DNA of 64,000 nt from Pseudomonas ekonensis (GTDB lineage Bacteria; Pseudomonadota; Gammaproteobacteria; Pseudomonadales; Pseudomonadaceae), in contig NZ_JAHSTS010000002.1 in NCBI RefSeq assembly GCF_019145435.1, positions 620,001 through 684,000 on the forward strand, given 5' to 3'. Shown here piece after piece: positions 8,053 to 16,212 of the stretch; within the stretch, counting starts at the first letter, position 1, and each line of letters begins with the position of its first letter. The translations under genes and the position numbers were made by a program. Below the pieces are notes generated by a model. That model did not search any database. It saw nothing but the letters and a program-made list of their open reading frames with translations, and had not been told where the DNA came from.

Positions 8053-11000
8053 ATGCTTCCATCCGACCGCCTCCTGGCCCTGAACAACAGCATCGGCCTG
8101 CTGGTGGTCGCCGCCCTGAACCCCGACCACCCCGACTTCGAATCGCTGATCGCCGAGTTCCGCCTGTGCCTCAACGACTACGACAGCTGGGCCGAGCAGT
8201 TCTGGGACGGCACCGCGCTGGATGTCGGGCAGGTGTTCAAGGTCGGCAACGACGTGCGCCTCGGCGCGCCGGTCAACCCCGCCAAACCCGTCAGCACCTC
8301 GGTGGTCATGTGCCCGGCCACAGGGCCCCTGACCCTGGTTCATCTGTTCGAAGCCGCACGCTTCGTGCCGATCGGCGACACGCCGGTCATGCTGGAACCG
8401 GTGCTGGCCGACAAGGGCGGAGTCCTGACGTACGGCGAGCCGTTGCACCGCACCATCGGCCCGAGCGGCATTCTGGAAGTCGACGACTGCGAACGGGGCC
8501 AGCGTTATCGCATCACCTTCTTTCCCGATGTTTCCTCCGACCATGTCAAGGCGCTGCATGCCTCCTATCAGGACGTCGTCAACGGGCTGGAAGCCTGGCT
8601 GCGTGAGGAATGGACGGGGTTCCAGCCCTTGTGGGCGGAGTTTTCCGACGCCGGCTTCCGTGAACGCTACGGCCAGCTGCAACGGGCGGACTGGCGTGGT
8701 TTCGAGCGCGCAATGCAAAGCGTCTGGGACGACATCAAGCAGGTGTTCGGCCTGCTCGCCGACCTGCAGGCCAACAGCGAAAAACTGCTGCAGTACCTGA
8801 CCGACGTCGAGCTGGAGGCGTTGCTGAAGGCCTCCTCCGAGGCCCTCGCCAACGGGTTGCTGGTGCTCGGCGATGAGCCGTTGCTGTTCATCCATCTCGC
8901 CGCCTTCACCAGTTGGCTGAAGATGCTGCCGCCGCAGTGCCTGGCCGAAGTGGTGGCGGAGGTTCGGGCCGAGCTGCTGGTCGGTTTCCTGCTGACGAGC
9001 GTATCCGGTGGCGTGGGCCTGCCATTGCGGTTGAGCGACAAGGTGCTGGACAAGGTGAAGTCGCCCCGGGCCCGGCAGTGGCTGGCCGCTGCGGCCTTGC
9101 GGCTGTCCGAACAGGCGGCGGCTCCCGGCCTGACCCGGCACGCGAACGCACTGAAACCCTTGATGGTCAACGCACGGCCGGCGCCGTTGAGGCCGACGCC
9201 TGCCGTTCCATTGGAAATCCGCACGGCCGGCCCGCTGGTCTTGCGGGTGCCCAATCCGGCCCCGGTGGCCCGTGGCAAGTCCCGGGACATGACGCTGCTG
9301 GAGCGGCACGAACCCCGCCACGACGCCCCGGACCAGGCAAAGAACCCCAACGGCGACAGCGCCGACTGTGCTGCCCGCACCTGCACCAACGGCTGTCCGG
9401 TGTCGATGGTCACCGGCGAAGAACTGCTCACCCTCACCGACGGCACCCTCGACGGCCTGCTGCCGTTCGCGTTCACCCGGCTCTACCGCACCAGCGCCGC
9501 CGAGATCGACCTGGGCCTCGGGTTCGGCTGGAGCCATTCGCTGGCCCACCGGCTGGAGCCCGACGGCGACGGGGTCGTCTGGATCGACGACGAAAACCGG
9601 CGCACCCGCTTTCCCCTGCCGGACCGCGAGCGCCCGGCGATCCACAACAGCCTGTCGCGGGCGGCGATCTACCTCGGCGACGACCCGGAGGAACTGATCG
9701 TCGCACTGGCGGGCGAAACGGTGCGGTTCCACCACTTCCGGGACGGATGCCTGACCGCCATCAGCGATGCCTACGGCAACCGGCTGACCGTGCAGCGCGA
9801 CATTTCAGGGCGGATCCAGCGCCTCGACAACGGCGCCGGCCGCTCCTTGCTGCTGCGCTACGAGCGCCGGCACCTGGCGGCCCTCGAATACCAGGTGTTC
9901 CGCGACGACGCCTGGCAGGCCGGGCAGCCCCTGGCCCGCTACCGCTACGACGCCCGCCACCGCCTGACCGAAGCCACCAACGCCGCCGGCGAGAGCGAAC
10001 GCTACGACTACGACGACGCCCACGTCATCCTCCAGCGTCAGTTGGCCGGCGGCGCCAGTTTCTATTGGGCCTGGGAGCGCGTCGGCAAGGCAGCGCGCTG
10101 CGTGCGCCACTGGGCCTCGTTCGCGCAGATGGACACCCACTACGTCTGGGACGACGCAGGCCAGGTGACGGTGCGCTACGCCGATGGCCGCGAGGAGGCC
10201 TACGTCCACGACGAACGCGCGCGGCTGGTGCGCCAGGTCTCGGCGGACGGCGGCGAACGACGCATGGCCTACGACGGGGCCGGCCGCCTGACCGCCGAGC
10301 AGGATGCGCTGGGCGCCGTCACCGAGTATCGCTACGACGATGCCGGGCGGCTGGTGGCGCTGGTTCCGCCCCAGGATGCGCCGACCGCCTACGAGTACCG
10401 CGACGGTTTCCTGCACAGAAGACGCCGGGGCGATGCGGTCTGGACCTACCGGCGCAACGCCCAGGGCGACGTCACCGAGGCGATCGCTCCCGACGGCCAG
10501 GTCACCCACTGCCACTACGACCCGCAGGGCCGGCTGCTGTCGGTTCGCTATCCGGACAACGGCCGCCACACCTTCACTTGGAACGACCTTGGCCAACTGC
10601 TGGAGGAGACCCTGCCCGACGGCGGCGTGCGGCAGTACGCCTACGATGCCCTGGGGCGGCAGGTCAGCGTCCGGAACGAGCATGGCGCCGTCACCCGCCG
10701 GCAATGGGATCCCGTGGGCAGGCTGGTGCAGGTCACCCACCCCGACGGCGCGAGCCGCGACTACAGCTACAGCGCCTACGGCCAGGTCACCGCCGAACGC
10801 GACGAACTGGGCCGAATCACCCGCTATGAGTATGACGACGACCTGCACCGGGTCAGCCGCCGGATCAACCCCGACGGTACGCGGGTGCAGTACCGCTACG
10901 ACCACGCGCAACTGCTGCTGACGGAGATCGAGAACGAGTCCGGCGAAAAGTACTCGCTGGACTACACGCCCACCGGGCTGATCCGCCAGGAGACCGGCTT

Positions 11001-12900
11001 CGACGGCCGACGCACCGGTTACGCCTATGACCGCAACGGTCATCTGCTGGAGAAGACCGAGTTCGGCGACGACGGCTCCACGCTCGTCACCCTTTACCAG
11101 CGGGACGCGGCCGGACGACTGCTGCGCAAGACCCTGCCCGACGGGGTGGAGGTCAGCTACCGCTACGACCTCCTCGGCCGACTGGTCGGAGTGGACGACG
11201 GCCAGGACCATCCGCTGGCGTTCGAGTACGACACCCAGGACCGCCTGACCGTCGAGCACCAGGGCTGGGGCACGCTGCGCTACGCCTACGACGCCTGCGG
11301 CCGGCTCACGCGCATGCGCCTGCCGGACAACAGCAAGCTCGATTACCGCCATGCCAAGGGCGGCGCACTGACGGGGATCGACCTCAATGGCGCGCCCCTG
11401 ACCCGCCATGTCTATCGCTCAGGCCGCGAACAGCAGCGCCAGCAAGGCCTGCTCCTGAGCGAATACGTCTATGACGAACAGGGCCGGCTGAAGGCCCATG
11501 CCATCGGCCAACAGCACCATCCGCTGTACCGGCGCGACTATGCCTACAGCGCCAACGGCAACCTCGATCACATCGCCGACACGCGCCACGGCCAACGCAG
11601 TTACCAGTACGACGCCCTCGACCGGCTGATCCGCGTGCGCCACTCCCGGGACGAGGCGCCGGAGCGCTACGCCCACGACCCGGCCGGCAACCTGCTGATG
11701 CAGAACCGGCCCGGCCCCGCGAGCATCAAGGGCAACCGTCTGCTCAGCGATGGCGACCGGCTCTACGACTACGATGCGTTCGGCAACCTGATCCGCGAAC
11801 GGCACGGCCAGGGACTGCCGCTCGTCACCCTGTACCGCTACGACAGCCAACACCGTCTGATCGGCCTCACCCGCCCCGACGGCCAAACCGCCAGCTACCG
11901 TTACGACGCCTTCGGCCGACGCATCGCCAAGACCGTCGACGGCCAGACCACCGAGTTCTTCTGGCAGGGCGACACCCTCGTCGCCGAAAGCGGCCCGGCG
12001 CACCACCGCAGCTACGTCTACGAACCCGGCACCTTCCGCCCGCTGGCCCTGCTCGACGGCCCCGGCCCGAAAAGGGCCTGCCCGTTCTACTACCAACTCG
12101 ACCACCTCGGCACCCCGCAGGAACTCACCGACTTCAGCGGCGAAATCGTCTGGTCGGCGAAATACGACGCCTACGGCAAAACCACCCGCCTGAGCCAAAG
12201 CCCCGGCGAACGCCTCGACCAACCGCTGCGCTTCCAGGGACAGTACTTCGACGCGGAAAGCGGACTGCACTACAACCGACACCGCTACTACGACCCGGAG
12301 ACCGGCCGCTACCTGACGCCGGATCCGGTGAAGCTGGCGGGCGGGTTGAATCAGTACCGGTATGTGCCGAATCCGACGGGGTGGGTGGATCCGTTGGGGT
12401 TGAATGATTGTCCGGGTGGTGACAACTGCAAACCTATCGCTAGAACGGTAGACCCAGCAAAAAGTGCGAAACTTGACGAAGGAGAACCTCCACTCCCAAC
12501 TAGCGTGCAAAAAGAGGAGTACCTTTATCGCGGCGACATGAAGCATCCGGAAGAGATATTTGAAACCGGATTTCTAAGAAAAGGAGAAAGCAAAGACTTA
12601 TTACTGCATGCAATAGACAGCAGCAATCCTCCAAGCTATTTTATTAGCACATCTCCATCATTGCACACGGGAATTGAGTTCGGCACAAAATTTAGAACCA
12701 GAAAAGGCTATGTCTATGCGCTCAGAAAAATGCTCGGACTACATGTAAACAAGGAGCTTGGAAACCTAACACCTTTCGCAGAAGAGACTGAAATTGCAAT
12801 CCCAGGAGGCATCCACAGAAGCGAAATCCTAGGTGCAACACCACTCAAGAAAGATGGAAGCTATGTAGGATATTCAATCCCTAACCCGAATAGAGAATGA
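8053..12900 (+). CDS. RHS-repeat polymorphic toxin with C-terminal cholera-toxin-A-like ADP-ribosyltransferase
   Basis: The 1615-residue product has three parts. Residues 1-435 are a helical N-terminus of unknown type without an obvious signal peptide, membrane helix or PAAR motif. Residues about 440-1440 are a DUF6531-like entry (CTNGCPVSMVTGEELL) and many YD repeats (GRLTEA/YRYD patterns), ending in the RHS core YFDAESGLHYNRHRYYDPETGRY and a DPLGLN cleavage motif. Residues about 1450-1615 are the variable toxin tip. In the tip Arg1493 (LYRGD), Ser1532-Thr-Ser1534 and Glu1578-x-Glu1580 followed by IAIPGGI match the Arg / STS / ExE-x-x-GGI pattern of cholera toxin A. The tip DNA is markedly AT-rich. 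Two putative immunity genes follow after one base. It is probably a T6SS or contact-delivered antibacterial effector. Confidence 0.9.
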   Translation: MLPSDRLLALNNSIGLLVVAALNPDHPDFESLIAEFRLCLNDYDSWAEQFWDGTALDVGQVFKVGNDVRLGAPVNPAKPVSTSVVMCPATGPLTLVHLFEAARFVPIGDTPVMLEPVLADKGGVLTYGEPLHRTIGPSGILEVDDCERGQRYRITFFPDVSSDHVKALHASYQDVVNGLEAWLREEWTGFQPLWAEFSDAGFRERYGQLQRADWRGFERAMQSVWDDIKQVFGLLADLQANSEKLLQYLTDVELEALLKASSEALANGLLVLGDEPLLFIHLAAFTSWLKMLPPQCLAEVVAEVRAELLVGFLLTSVSGGVGLPLRLSDKVLDKVKSPRARQWLAAAALRLSEQAAAPGLTRHANALKPLMVNARPAPLRPTPAVPLEIRTAGPLVLRVPNPAPVARGKSRDMTLLERHEPRHDAPDQAKNPNGDSADCAARTCTNGCPVSMVTGEELLTLTDGTLDGLLPFAFTRLYRTSAAEIDLGLGFGWSHSLAHRLEPDGDGVVWIDDENRRTRFPLPDRERPAIHNSLSRAAIYLGDDPEELIVALAGETVRFHHFRDGCLTAISDAYGNRLTVQRDISGRIQRLDNGAGRSLLLRYERRHLAALEYQVFRDDAWQAGQPLARYRYDARHRLTEATNAAGESERYDYDDAHVILQRQLAGGASFYWAWERVGKAARCVRHWASFAQMDTHYVWDDAGQVTVRYADGREEAYVHDERARLVRQVSADGGERRMAYDGAGRLTAEQDALGAVTEYRYDDAGRLVALVPPQDAPTAYEYRDGFLHRRRRGDAVWTYRRNAQGDVTEAIAPDGQVTHCHYDPQGRLLSVRYPDNGRHTFTWNDLGQLLEETLPDGGVRQYAYDALGRQVSVRNEHGAVTRRQWDPVGRLVQVTHPDGASRDYSYSAYGQVTAERDELGRITRYEYDDDLHRVSRRINPDGTRVQYRYDHAQLLLTEIENESGEKYSLDYTPTGLIRQETGFDGRRTGYAYDRNGHLLEKTEFGDDGSTLVTLYQRDAAGRLLRKTLPDGVEVSYRYDLLGRLVGVDDGQDHPLAFEYDTQDRLTVEHQGWGTLRYAYDACGRLTRMRLPDNSKLDYRHAKGGALTGIDLNGAPLTRHVYRSGREQQRQQGLLLSEYVYDEQGRLKAHAIGQQHHPLYRRDYAYSANGNLDHIADTRHGQRSYQYDALDRLIRVRHSRDEAPERYAHDPAGNLLMQNRPGPASIKGNRLLSDGDRLYDYDAFGNLIRERHGQGLPLVTLYRYDSQHRLIGLTRPDGQTASYRYDAFGRRIAKTVDGQTTEFFWQGDTLVAESGPAHHRSYVYEPGTFRPLALLDGPGPKRACPFYYQLDHLGTPQELTDFSGEIVWSAKYDAYGKTTRLSQSPGERLDQPLRFQGQYFDAESGLHYNRHRYYDPETGRYLTPDPVKLAGGLNQYRYVPNPTGWVDPLGLNDCPGGDNCKPIARTVDPAKSAKLDEGEPPLPTSVQKEEYLYRGDMKHPEEIFETGFLRKGESKDLLLHAIDSSNPPSYFISTSPSLHTGIEFGTKFRTRKGYVYALRKMLGLHVNKELGNLTPFAEETEIAIPGGIHRSEILGATPLKKDGSYVGYSIPNPNRE

Positions 12901-12901
12901 C

Positions 12902-13306
12902 ATGGAAAAAACCACCATATCGATTATTTTCAACAAAAAAGAACAAAAACTGAAAATTCTTTACGACTCGGCACGCGGATCAATAAAGCTCACTCTCCCT
13001 AATAAGCCCACTAAGCTTTATGAAGCGGACGATCTATACCTATGCTTGGCGAAAATCAGAGATGAAAATCCCGAAATAACCTTTTTGTGCAAAGGCGCAA
13101 AATTAAATGTAACGCCCTCAAGAATGTGCTCACAGATGAGCGGAGGCGAAGTAGCTTATGAACTTCAGCCCGGAAGATCCGCAACTTTCAAAAACATCGT
13201 TCACATCTTTGACTATGAAGACAAGAATCTTTCGAACAACCCTACAGAACAAAAAGAATTCTACATAGCTTGGCTAAACTCTCTCAACACGAACCAAGAA
13301 GGGTAA
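12902..13306 (+). CDS. Putative immunity protein 1 for the RHS toxin
   Basis: A 134-residue soluble protein, AT-rich and lysine-rich, starting one base after the toxin stop codon. I do not recognise the family. The core block PEITFLCKGAKLNV and SQMSGGEVAYEL recurs nearly unchanged in the next gene, so the two are paralogues. Small AT-rich genes directly behind an RHS toxin tip are as a rule the cognate immunity genes that protect the producer and its kin, so immunity is inferred from position. Confidence 0.75.
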   Translation: MEKTTISIIFNKKEQKLKILYDSARGSIKLTLPNKPTKLYEADDLYLCLAKIRDENPEITFLCKGAKLNVTPSRMCSQMSGGEVAYELQPGRSATFKNIVHIFDYEDKNLSNNPTEQKEFYIAWLNSLNTNQEG

Positions 13307-13308
13307 CC

Positions 13309-13770
13309 ATGATAATCCCAATGCCGCCCGAAACCCAAAAAGCCACTACAAAAACAATTGAAATCAAAATAGTATCAAATCTCAAAAATGAGACTGCGCT
13401 TCTTGAGCTAGACACCAAAAAATACAGGATGACATTCAAAAGAAAAAACGGCTTCACAAAAACCTACAAAACAGACAACTATTACTCTTGCTTTGGGCAA
13501 TTAAGAGCAGACCTTCCAGAGATAACATTTTTATGCAAAGGCTCCAAGATAAATGTACATCCATCTAGTATGTCATCACAGATGTCGCGAGGTTTGGTAG
13601 CATATGAGTTAACGCTCGGAACTCCTAGCGAGGAAACTGACATGGTTAGAATTTTCGACCATGAAGAAAAAAATCTAACAAACAGCATAGAAGAGCAAAA
13701 ACAATTCTACGCTCGCTGGAGAGACTCCTTCAACGCCCCCTCAACTCCCCTACTAAATGCTAAATTTTAA
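13309..13770 (+). CDS. Putative immunity protein 2 (paralogue of the preceding gene)
   Basis: A 153-residue protein beginning with ATG two bases after the stop of the previous gene; an upstream in-frame start would overlap that gene and is unlikely. It shares PEITFLCKGSKINV and SQMSRGLVAYEL and the end pattern RIFDHEEKNLTNS..EQK.FYA.W with its neighbour, so it arose by tandem duplication. It carries an extra N-terminal segment of about 20 residues. It may be a second immunity protein with altered specificity, for example against a related toxin tip. Confidence 0.72.
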   Translation: MIIPMPPETQKATTKTIEIKIVSNLKNETALLELDTKKYRMTFKRKNGFTKTYKTDNYYSCFGQLRADLPEITFLCKGSKINVHPSSMSSQMSRGLVAYELTLGTPSEETDMVRIFDHEEKNLTNSIEEQKQFYARWRDSFNAPSTPLLNAKF

Positions 13771-13847
13771 TCACCCATTAAGTTTTTTCTATAAAACTCT
13801 CCAGATAGAGTGACGCTATTCAGCCAAATTCAACAAGCTCATAACAA

Positions 13848-14018
13848 TCACTCATCATCGTCATAGTCGTTGTATTCAAACTCACCAGCCTCACTATCCT
13901 CCCAAAGCGGCACCAACACATCATCCATCAACGACCCCGGATCCTCATTCCCCGGGTCATTGATGAGCGGCAGTTCCTCAGGCTCCTGCCCTTCACAGTC
14001 ATCTCGTTCGGCATCCAC
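13848..14018 (-). CDS. Small acidic hypothetical protein
   Basis: About 56 residues, very rich in Asp and Glu, with the block PLINDPGNEDPGSL and an acidic C-terminal DYDDDE. I use the GTG that reads VDAERDD because GTGAGG lies just before it; an in-frame GTG four codons upstream is also open. No domain is recognised. Its composition is unlike random GC-rich frames, which supports a real gene, but the evidence is moderate. Confidence 0.45.
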   Translation of the reverse strand: MDAERDDCEGQEPEELPLINDPGNEDPGSLMDDVLVPLWEDSEAGEFEYNDYDDDE

Positions 14019-14101
14019 GGCACACCTCACCTTGTTCAGTCACGCATGAAATTCGAAGGCCCCTGCAACCCCATGTTCCTCCCGCTTCCCTGCAGAAGCA
14101 A

Positions 14102-14126
14102 AAAACCCGGCATCTCGCCGGGTTTT
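14102..14126 (-). terminator. Rho-independent terminator of the first glycine-zipper gene
   Basis: The stem AAAACCCGGC pairs perfectly with GCCGGGTTTT across a five-base loop, and on the minus strand it ends in a T-run. It lies some 20 bases after the gene it would terminate. Confidence 0.85.
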
Positions 14127-14144
14127 CGCTGACGCGGCACAGGG

Positions 14145-14561
14145 TCACCGGTGCCGGTATTTGTGTTTGTGCTTATGGCCACCGCCTGAATGGGATTTGC
14201 CGCCGTCGTCACCCAGGCTGCTGCCCACGGCGCCACCTGCTGCGCCGCCCAGGCCGGCGCCGATGGCGGAGCCGGTCGAGCCTCCGAGGCTGTTGCCGAT
14301 CACCGAACCGCCGGCCGAGCCCAAGCCGCCGCCGATGGCCGCTTCGGTACGATTGCCTTTGCGTGCACCGACAGCGCTACCGGCTGCGCCACCCACGCCG
14401 GCGCCTACCGCCGCTCCGGTGCTGCCGCCGAGCTGGCCGCCGACCACGTTGCCCAGCACACCGCCCAGACCGCCCCCCACCGCTGCCGAGCCGTCGCCCG
14501 CCGCCATGGCGCCCTGAGCCACCAACAACCCCAAAACCAGTGCGGATAATGTCAAGCGCAT
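14145..14561 (-). CDS. Glycine-zipper exported protein
   Basis: The 138-residue product starts MRLTLSALVLGLLVAQGAMA, a clear Sec signal peptide with AxA cleavage. The mature part is an almost uninterrupted run of GxxxG glycine-zipper repeats (GAGVGGAAGSAVGA and similar), ending in a His/Lys-rich tail. Such proteins insert in or associate with membranes as helical bundles, but no exact role is known. The next gene upstream on the same strand is a clear paralogue with an almost identical signal peptide. Confidence 0.82.
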   Translation of the reverse strand: MRLTLSALVLGLLVAQGAMAAGDGSAAVGGGLGGVLGNVVGGQLGGSTGAAVGAGVGGAAGSAVGARKGNRTEAAIGGGLGSAGGSVIGNSLGGSTGSAIGAGLGGAAGGAVGSSLGDDGGKSHSGGGHKHKHKYRHR

Positions 14562-14667
14562 ACACACCTCACAGTTCCCGAAACGGGACGGTTCGCCCGA
14601 TAGTGATCGAATGACGGGCCGTATGACGTTGGAGGCATGTTCGGGCAAAACGTTCAGGCACAAAAAA

Positions 14668-14690
14668 GCCCGGCATCGAGCCGGGCCTTT
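14668..14690 (-). terminator. Rho-independent terminator of the second glycine-zipper gene
   Basis: A 7-bp GC stem (GCCCGGC / GCCGGGC) with a five-base ATCGA loop is followed on the minus strand by a T-run. The loop and stem resemble the terminator of the paralogous gene, so gene and terminator were duplicated together. Confidence 0.8.
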
Positions 14691-14706
14691 TGATCAGCAG
14701 TCGCGA

Positions 14707-15072
14707 TCAGTGACGCTTGTGCTTGGACAGGTTGCTGCCCACCGCACCGCCGGCGGCACCGCCGAGGCCGGCGCCGATGGTCGCGCCGTTCTTGCCGCCG
14801 AGGCTGTTGCCGATCACGGAACCGCCAGCAGCGCCGATGCCGCCGCCGATGGCCGCCTTGGTGCGGCTGCCCTTGCCCGCCGCCATGGCGCTGCCGGCAG
14901 CGCCCGCAACACCGGCGCCGATAGCGGCGCCTGTGCTGCCGCCCATTTTCTGGCCGACCACATTACCCAGCGCGCCACCCAGGCCGCCACCCAGTGCGGC
15001 GGTGCCGTCGCCGGCCATTGCACCTTGAGCGACCAGAAGCCCCAGAACCAGAGCAGGCAGTGTTAAACGCAT
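14707..15072 (-). CDS. Glycine-zipper exported protein (paralogue)
   Basis: A 121-residue protein with the signal peptide MRLTLPALVLGLLVAQGAMA and GxxxG repeats throughout. It is clearly a tandem duplicate of the gene downstream, but shorter at the C-terminus and ending in KHKRH. I placed the start at MRLTLP, since the codons before it are not signal-like. No partner or pathway is visible. Each gene has its own terminator, so they may be separately expressed. Confidence 0.82.
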   Translation of the reverse strand: MRLTLPALVLGLLVAQGAMAGDGTAALGGGLGGALGNVVGQKMGGSTGAAIGAGVAGAAGSAMAAGKGSRTKAAIGGGIGAAGGSVIGNSLGGKNGATIGAGLGGAAGGAVGSNLSKHKRH

Positions 15073-15219
15073 GACGAAAACCTCAACAATTAGGGATGAC
15101 GAAAGGGCGGAGATTGAATGCCGACGCGGCGTTAAAGTCCAGACAAAATCCGACGACAAGGCGGACTTCGCGCCGATTGGACAACCATTCTGGAAAAGGT
15201 TTTACGCCGGACAAAAAAA

Positions 15220-15240
15220 AGCCCGCTGGGGAGACGGGCT
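15220..15240 (-). terminator. Strong minus-strand terminator, possibly of a small RNA
   Basis: AGCCCG pairs with CGGGCT, and on the minus strand the stem is followed by eight T residues. No minus-strand protein gene lies between it and the terminator at 15360-15383, so it may end an untranslated RNA of about 100-130 bases. No such RNA family was recognised. Confidence 0.6.
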
Positions 15241-15359
15241 GGAGACTTGCTTTCTAACGGATGGCTTCACCCTACGTCGGTAGCTGTGAAAAGTTTGTGA
15301 AAACTGTCAGGCGCATGGCCATACCCTGTAGGACATTTCAACAATCAACCTCAGACAAA

Positions 15360-15383
15360 AAACCCCGCTCATCGACGGGGTTT
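15360..15383 (-). terminator. Rho-independent terminator
   Basis: AAACCCCG pairs with CGGGGTTT over an eight-base loop, with a preceding A-run that becomes a T-run on the minus strand. It lies directly behind the small CxxC protein gene. Confidence 0.8.
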
Positions 15384-15395
15384 CGCTACGGCGGT

Positions 15396-15584
15396 TTACT
15401 TCCTGGAACGTGTCGTCACCTTGGGCAAAAACTTCGTTTTCGGCCCCTTGGGTGCAATCGACTTGATCTTGCCGGTCTGCACCGGATCTTCGCCAAAGCC
15501 AGCCTGATACTCGGTCTGGCCGCAACGCACGCAATTGTTGAACGGAAACTCGGCACCATCGTCTTCGATATACGGATCAGTCAT
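15396..15584 (-). CDS. Small hypothetical protein with one CxxC motif
   Basis: A 62-residue protein beginning MTDPYIEDD, with CVRCG near residue 18 and a basic C-terminus ending in SRK. A single CxxC could bind metal only as a dimer. A purine-rich AAGGGG lies before the ATG and a good terminator follows, so it is likely a genuine gene. No family was recognised. Confidence 0.55.
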   Translation of the reverse strand: MTDPYIEDDGAEFPFNNCVRCGQTEYQAGFGEDPVQTGKIKSIAPKGPKTKFLPKVTTRSRK

Positions 15585-15773
15585 CTCATCGCCCCTTATC
15601 AAAAACGGGGTCGATACCGGCAAGCCCTTTGCCTGAAGAATAACGACCCCAAGGCTTTTGAGACTAGCCGGTCATTACTGGACTCGTGGTTCAGATTGCC
15701 TGGAACCGACGAATGGCCTACACCGATTAAACAGCGCTCGGGCGCCCCTGAGAAAGAATCACCGTACCTGGGA

Positions 15774-16094
15774 TCAGCGCAGTTTCACCGCGGTCCCGGT
15801 GGCGAACACCACGACCATGCCGCCCTTGCCGGCCGGCATGCTGATTTCGAAGTCCAGTCCGATCACCGCATCGGCCTGCAGCGCGCGCGCTCTTTCCTTG
15901 ATTTCATCCGTCGCCTGGATCCGCGCCTCTTTCAAGGCTCGCTCCAGTGTCTGCGAGCGTCCGCCAAAAAAATCGCGCATGCCCGCGAACATGTCGCGGA
16001 TCACATTGACGCCCTGCACCGATTCGGCGCTGACGATGTCGAGATAGGTCACGACTTGCCGCCCCTCGACCGTTTGAGTAGTCGTGATGATCAT
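15774..16094 (-). CDS. YbjQ-family (UPF0145) protein
   Basis: The 106-residue protein begins MIITTTQTVEGR and contains VSAESVQGVNVIRD and the GLDFEI strand near residue 80, all typical of the YbjQ/DUF74 family. These are small pentameric proteins sometimes described as heavy-metal binding, and their cellular role is unsettled. The start is fixed by the family N-terminus, since the upstream open frame has no family similarity. It is transcribed separately from cysC. Confidence 0.85.
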   Translation of the reverse strand: MIITTTQTVEGRQVVTYLDIVSAESVQGVNVIRDMFAGMRDFFGGRSQTLERALKEARIQATDEIKERARALQADAVIGLDFEISMPAGKGGMVVVFATGTAVKLR

Positions 16095-16169
16095 GTAAGC
16101 GATCCTTGCGTCAGTGCGAAAGCGGTGATTGTAGGCGAGCGCGGCATGACAATGGAAACAGGCAAAAAA

Positions 16170-16193
16170 ATGGGCGACCCTGTGGTCGCCCAT
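16170..16193 (-). terminator. Rho-independent terminator behind cysC
   Basis: A perfect 10-bp stem (ATGGGCGACC and its complement) with a four-base loop is followed on the minus strand by seven T residues. It closes the cysC/propeller transcription unit. Confidence 0.88.
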
Positions 16194-16212
16194 CACACTC
16201 GACATGTCGCCC

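Larger units (their letters stand above)
15073..15395. other. Intergenic region with two terminators and no protein gene
   Basis: About 320 bases hold the leader of the glycine-zipper gene, the strong minus-strand terminator at 15220-15240, and the terminator of the next minus-strand gene at 15360-15383. Open frames here are short and unconvincing. Confidence 0.55.

Noticed and set aside
8053..8400. PAAR domain at the RHS N-terminus
   Set aside because: A CPATGP segment looks PAAR-like at a glance, but the repeated PAAR strands and metal ligands are absent.
9805..11409. A 534-codon minus-strand frame antisense to the RHS core
   Set aside because: Long antisense frames are expected opposite GC-rich repetitive YD-repeat DNA. 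Its valine/alanine-rich composition is a mirror image of the repeats.
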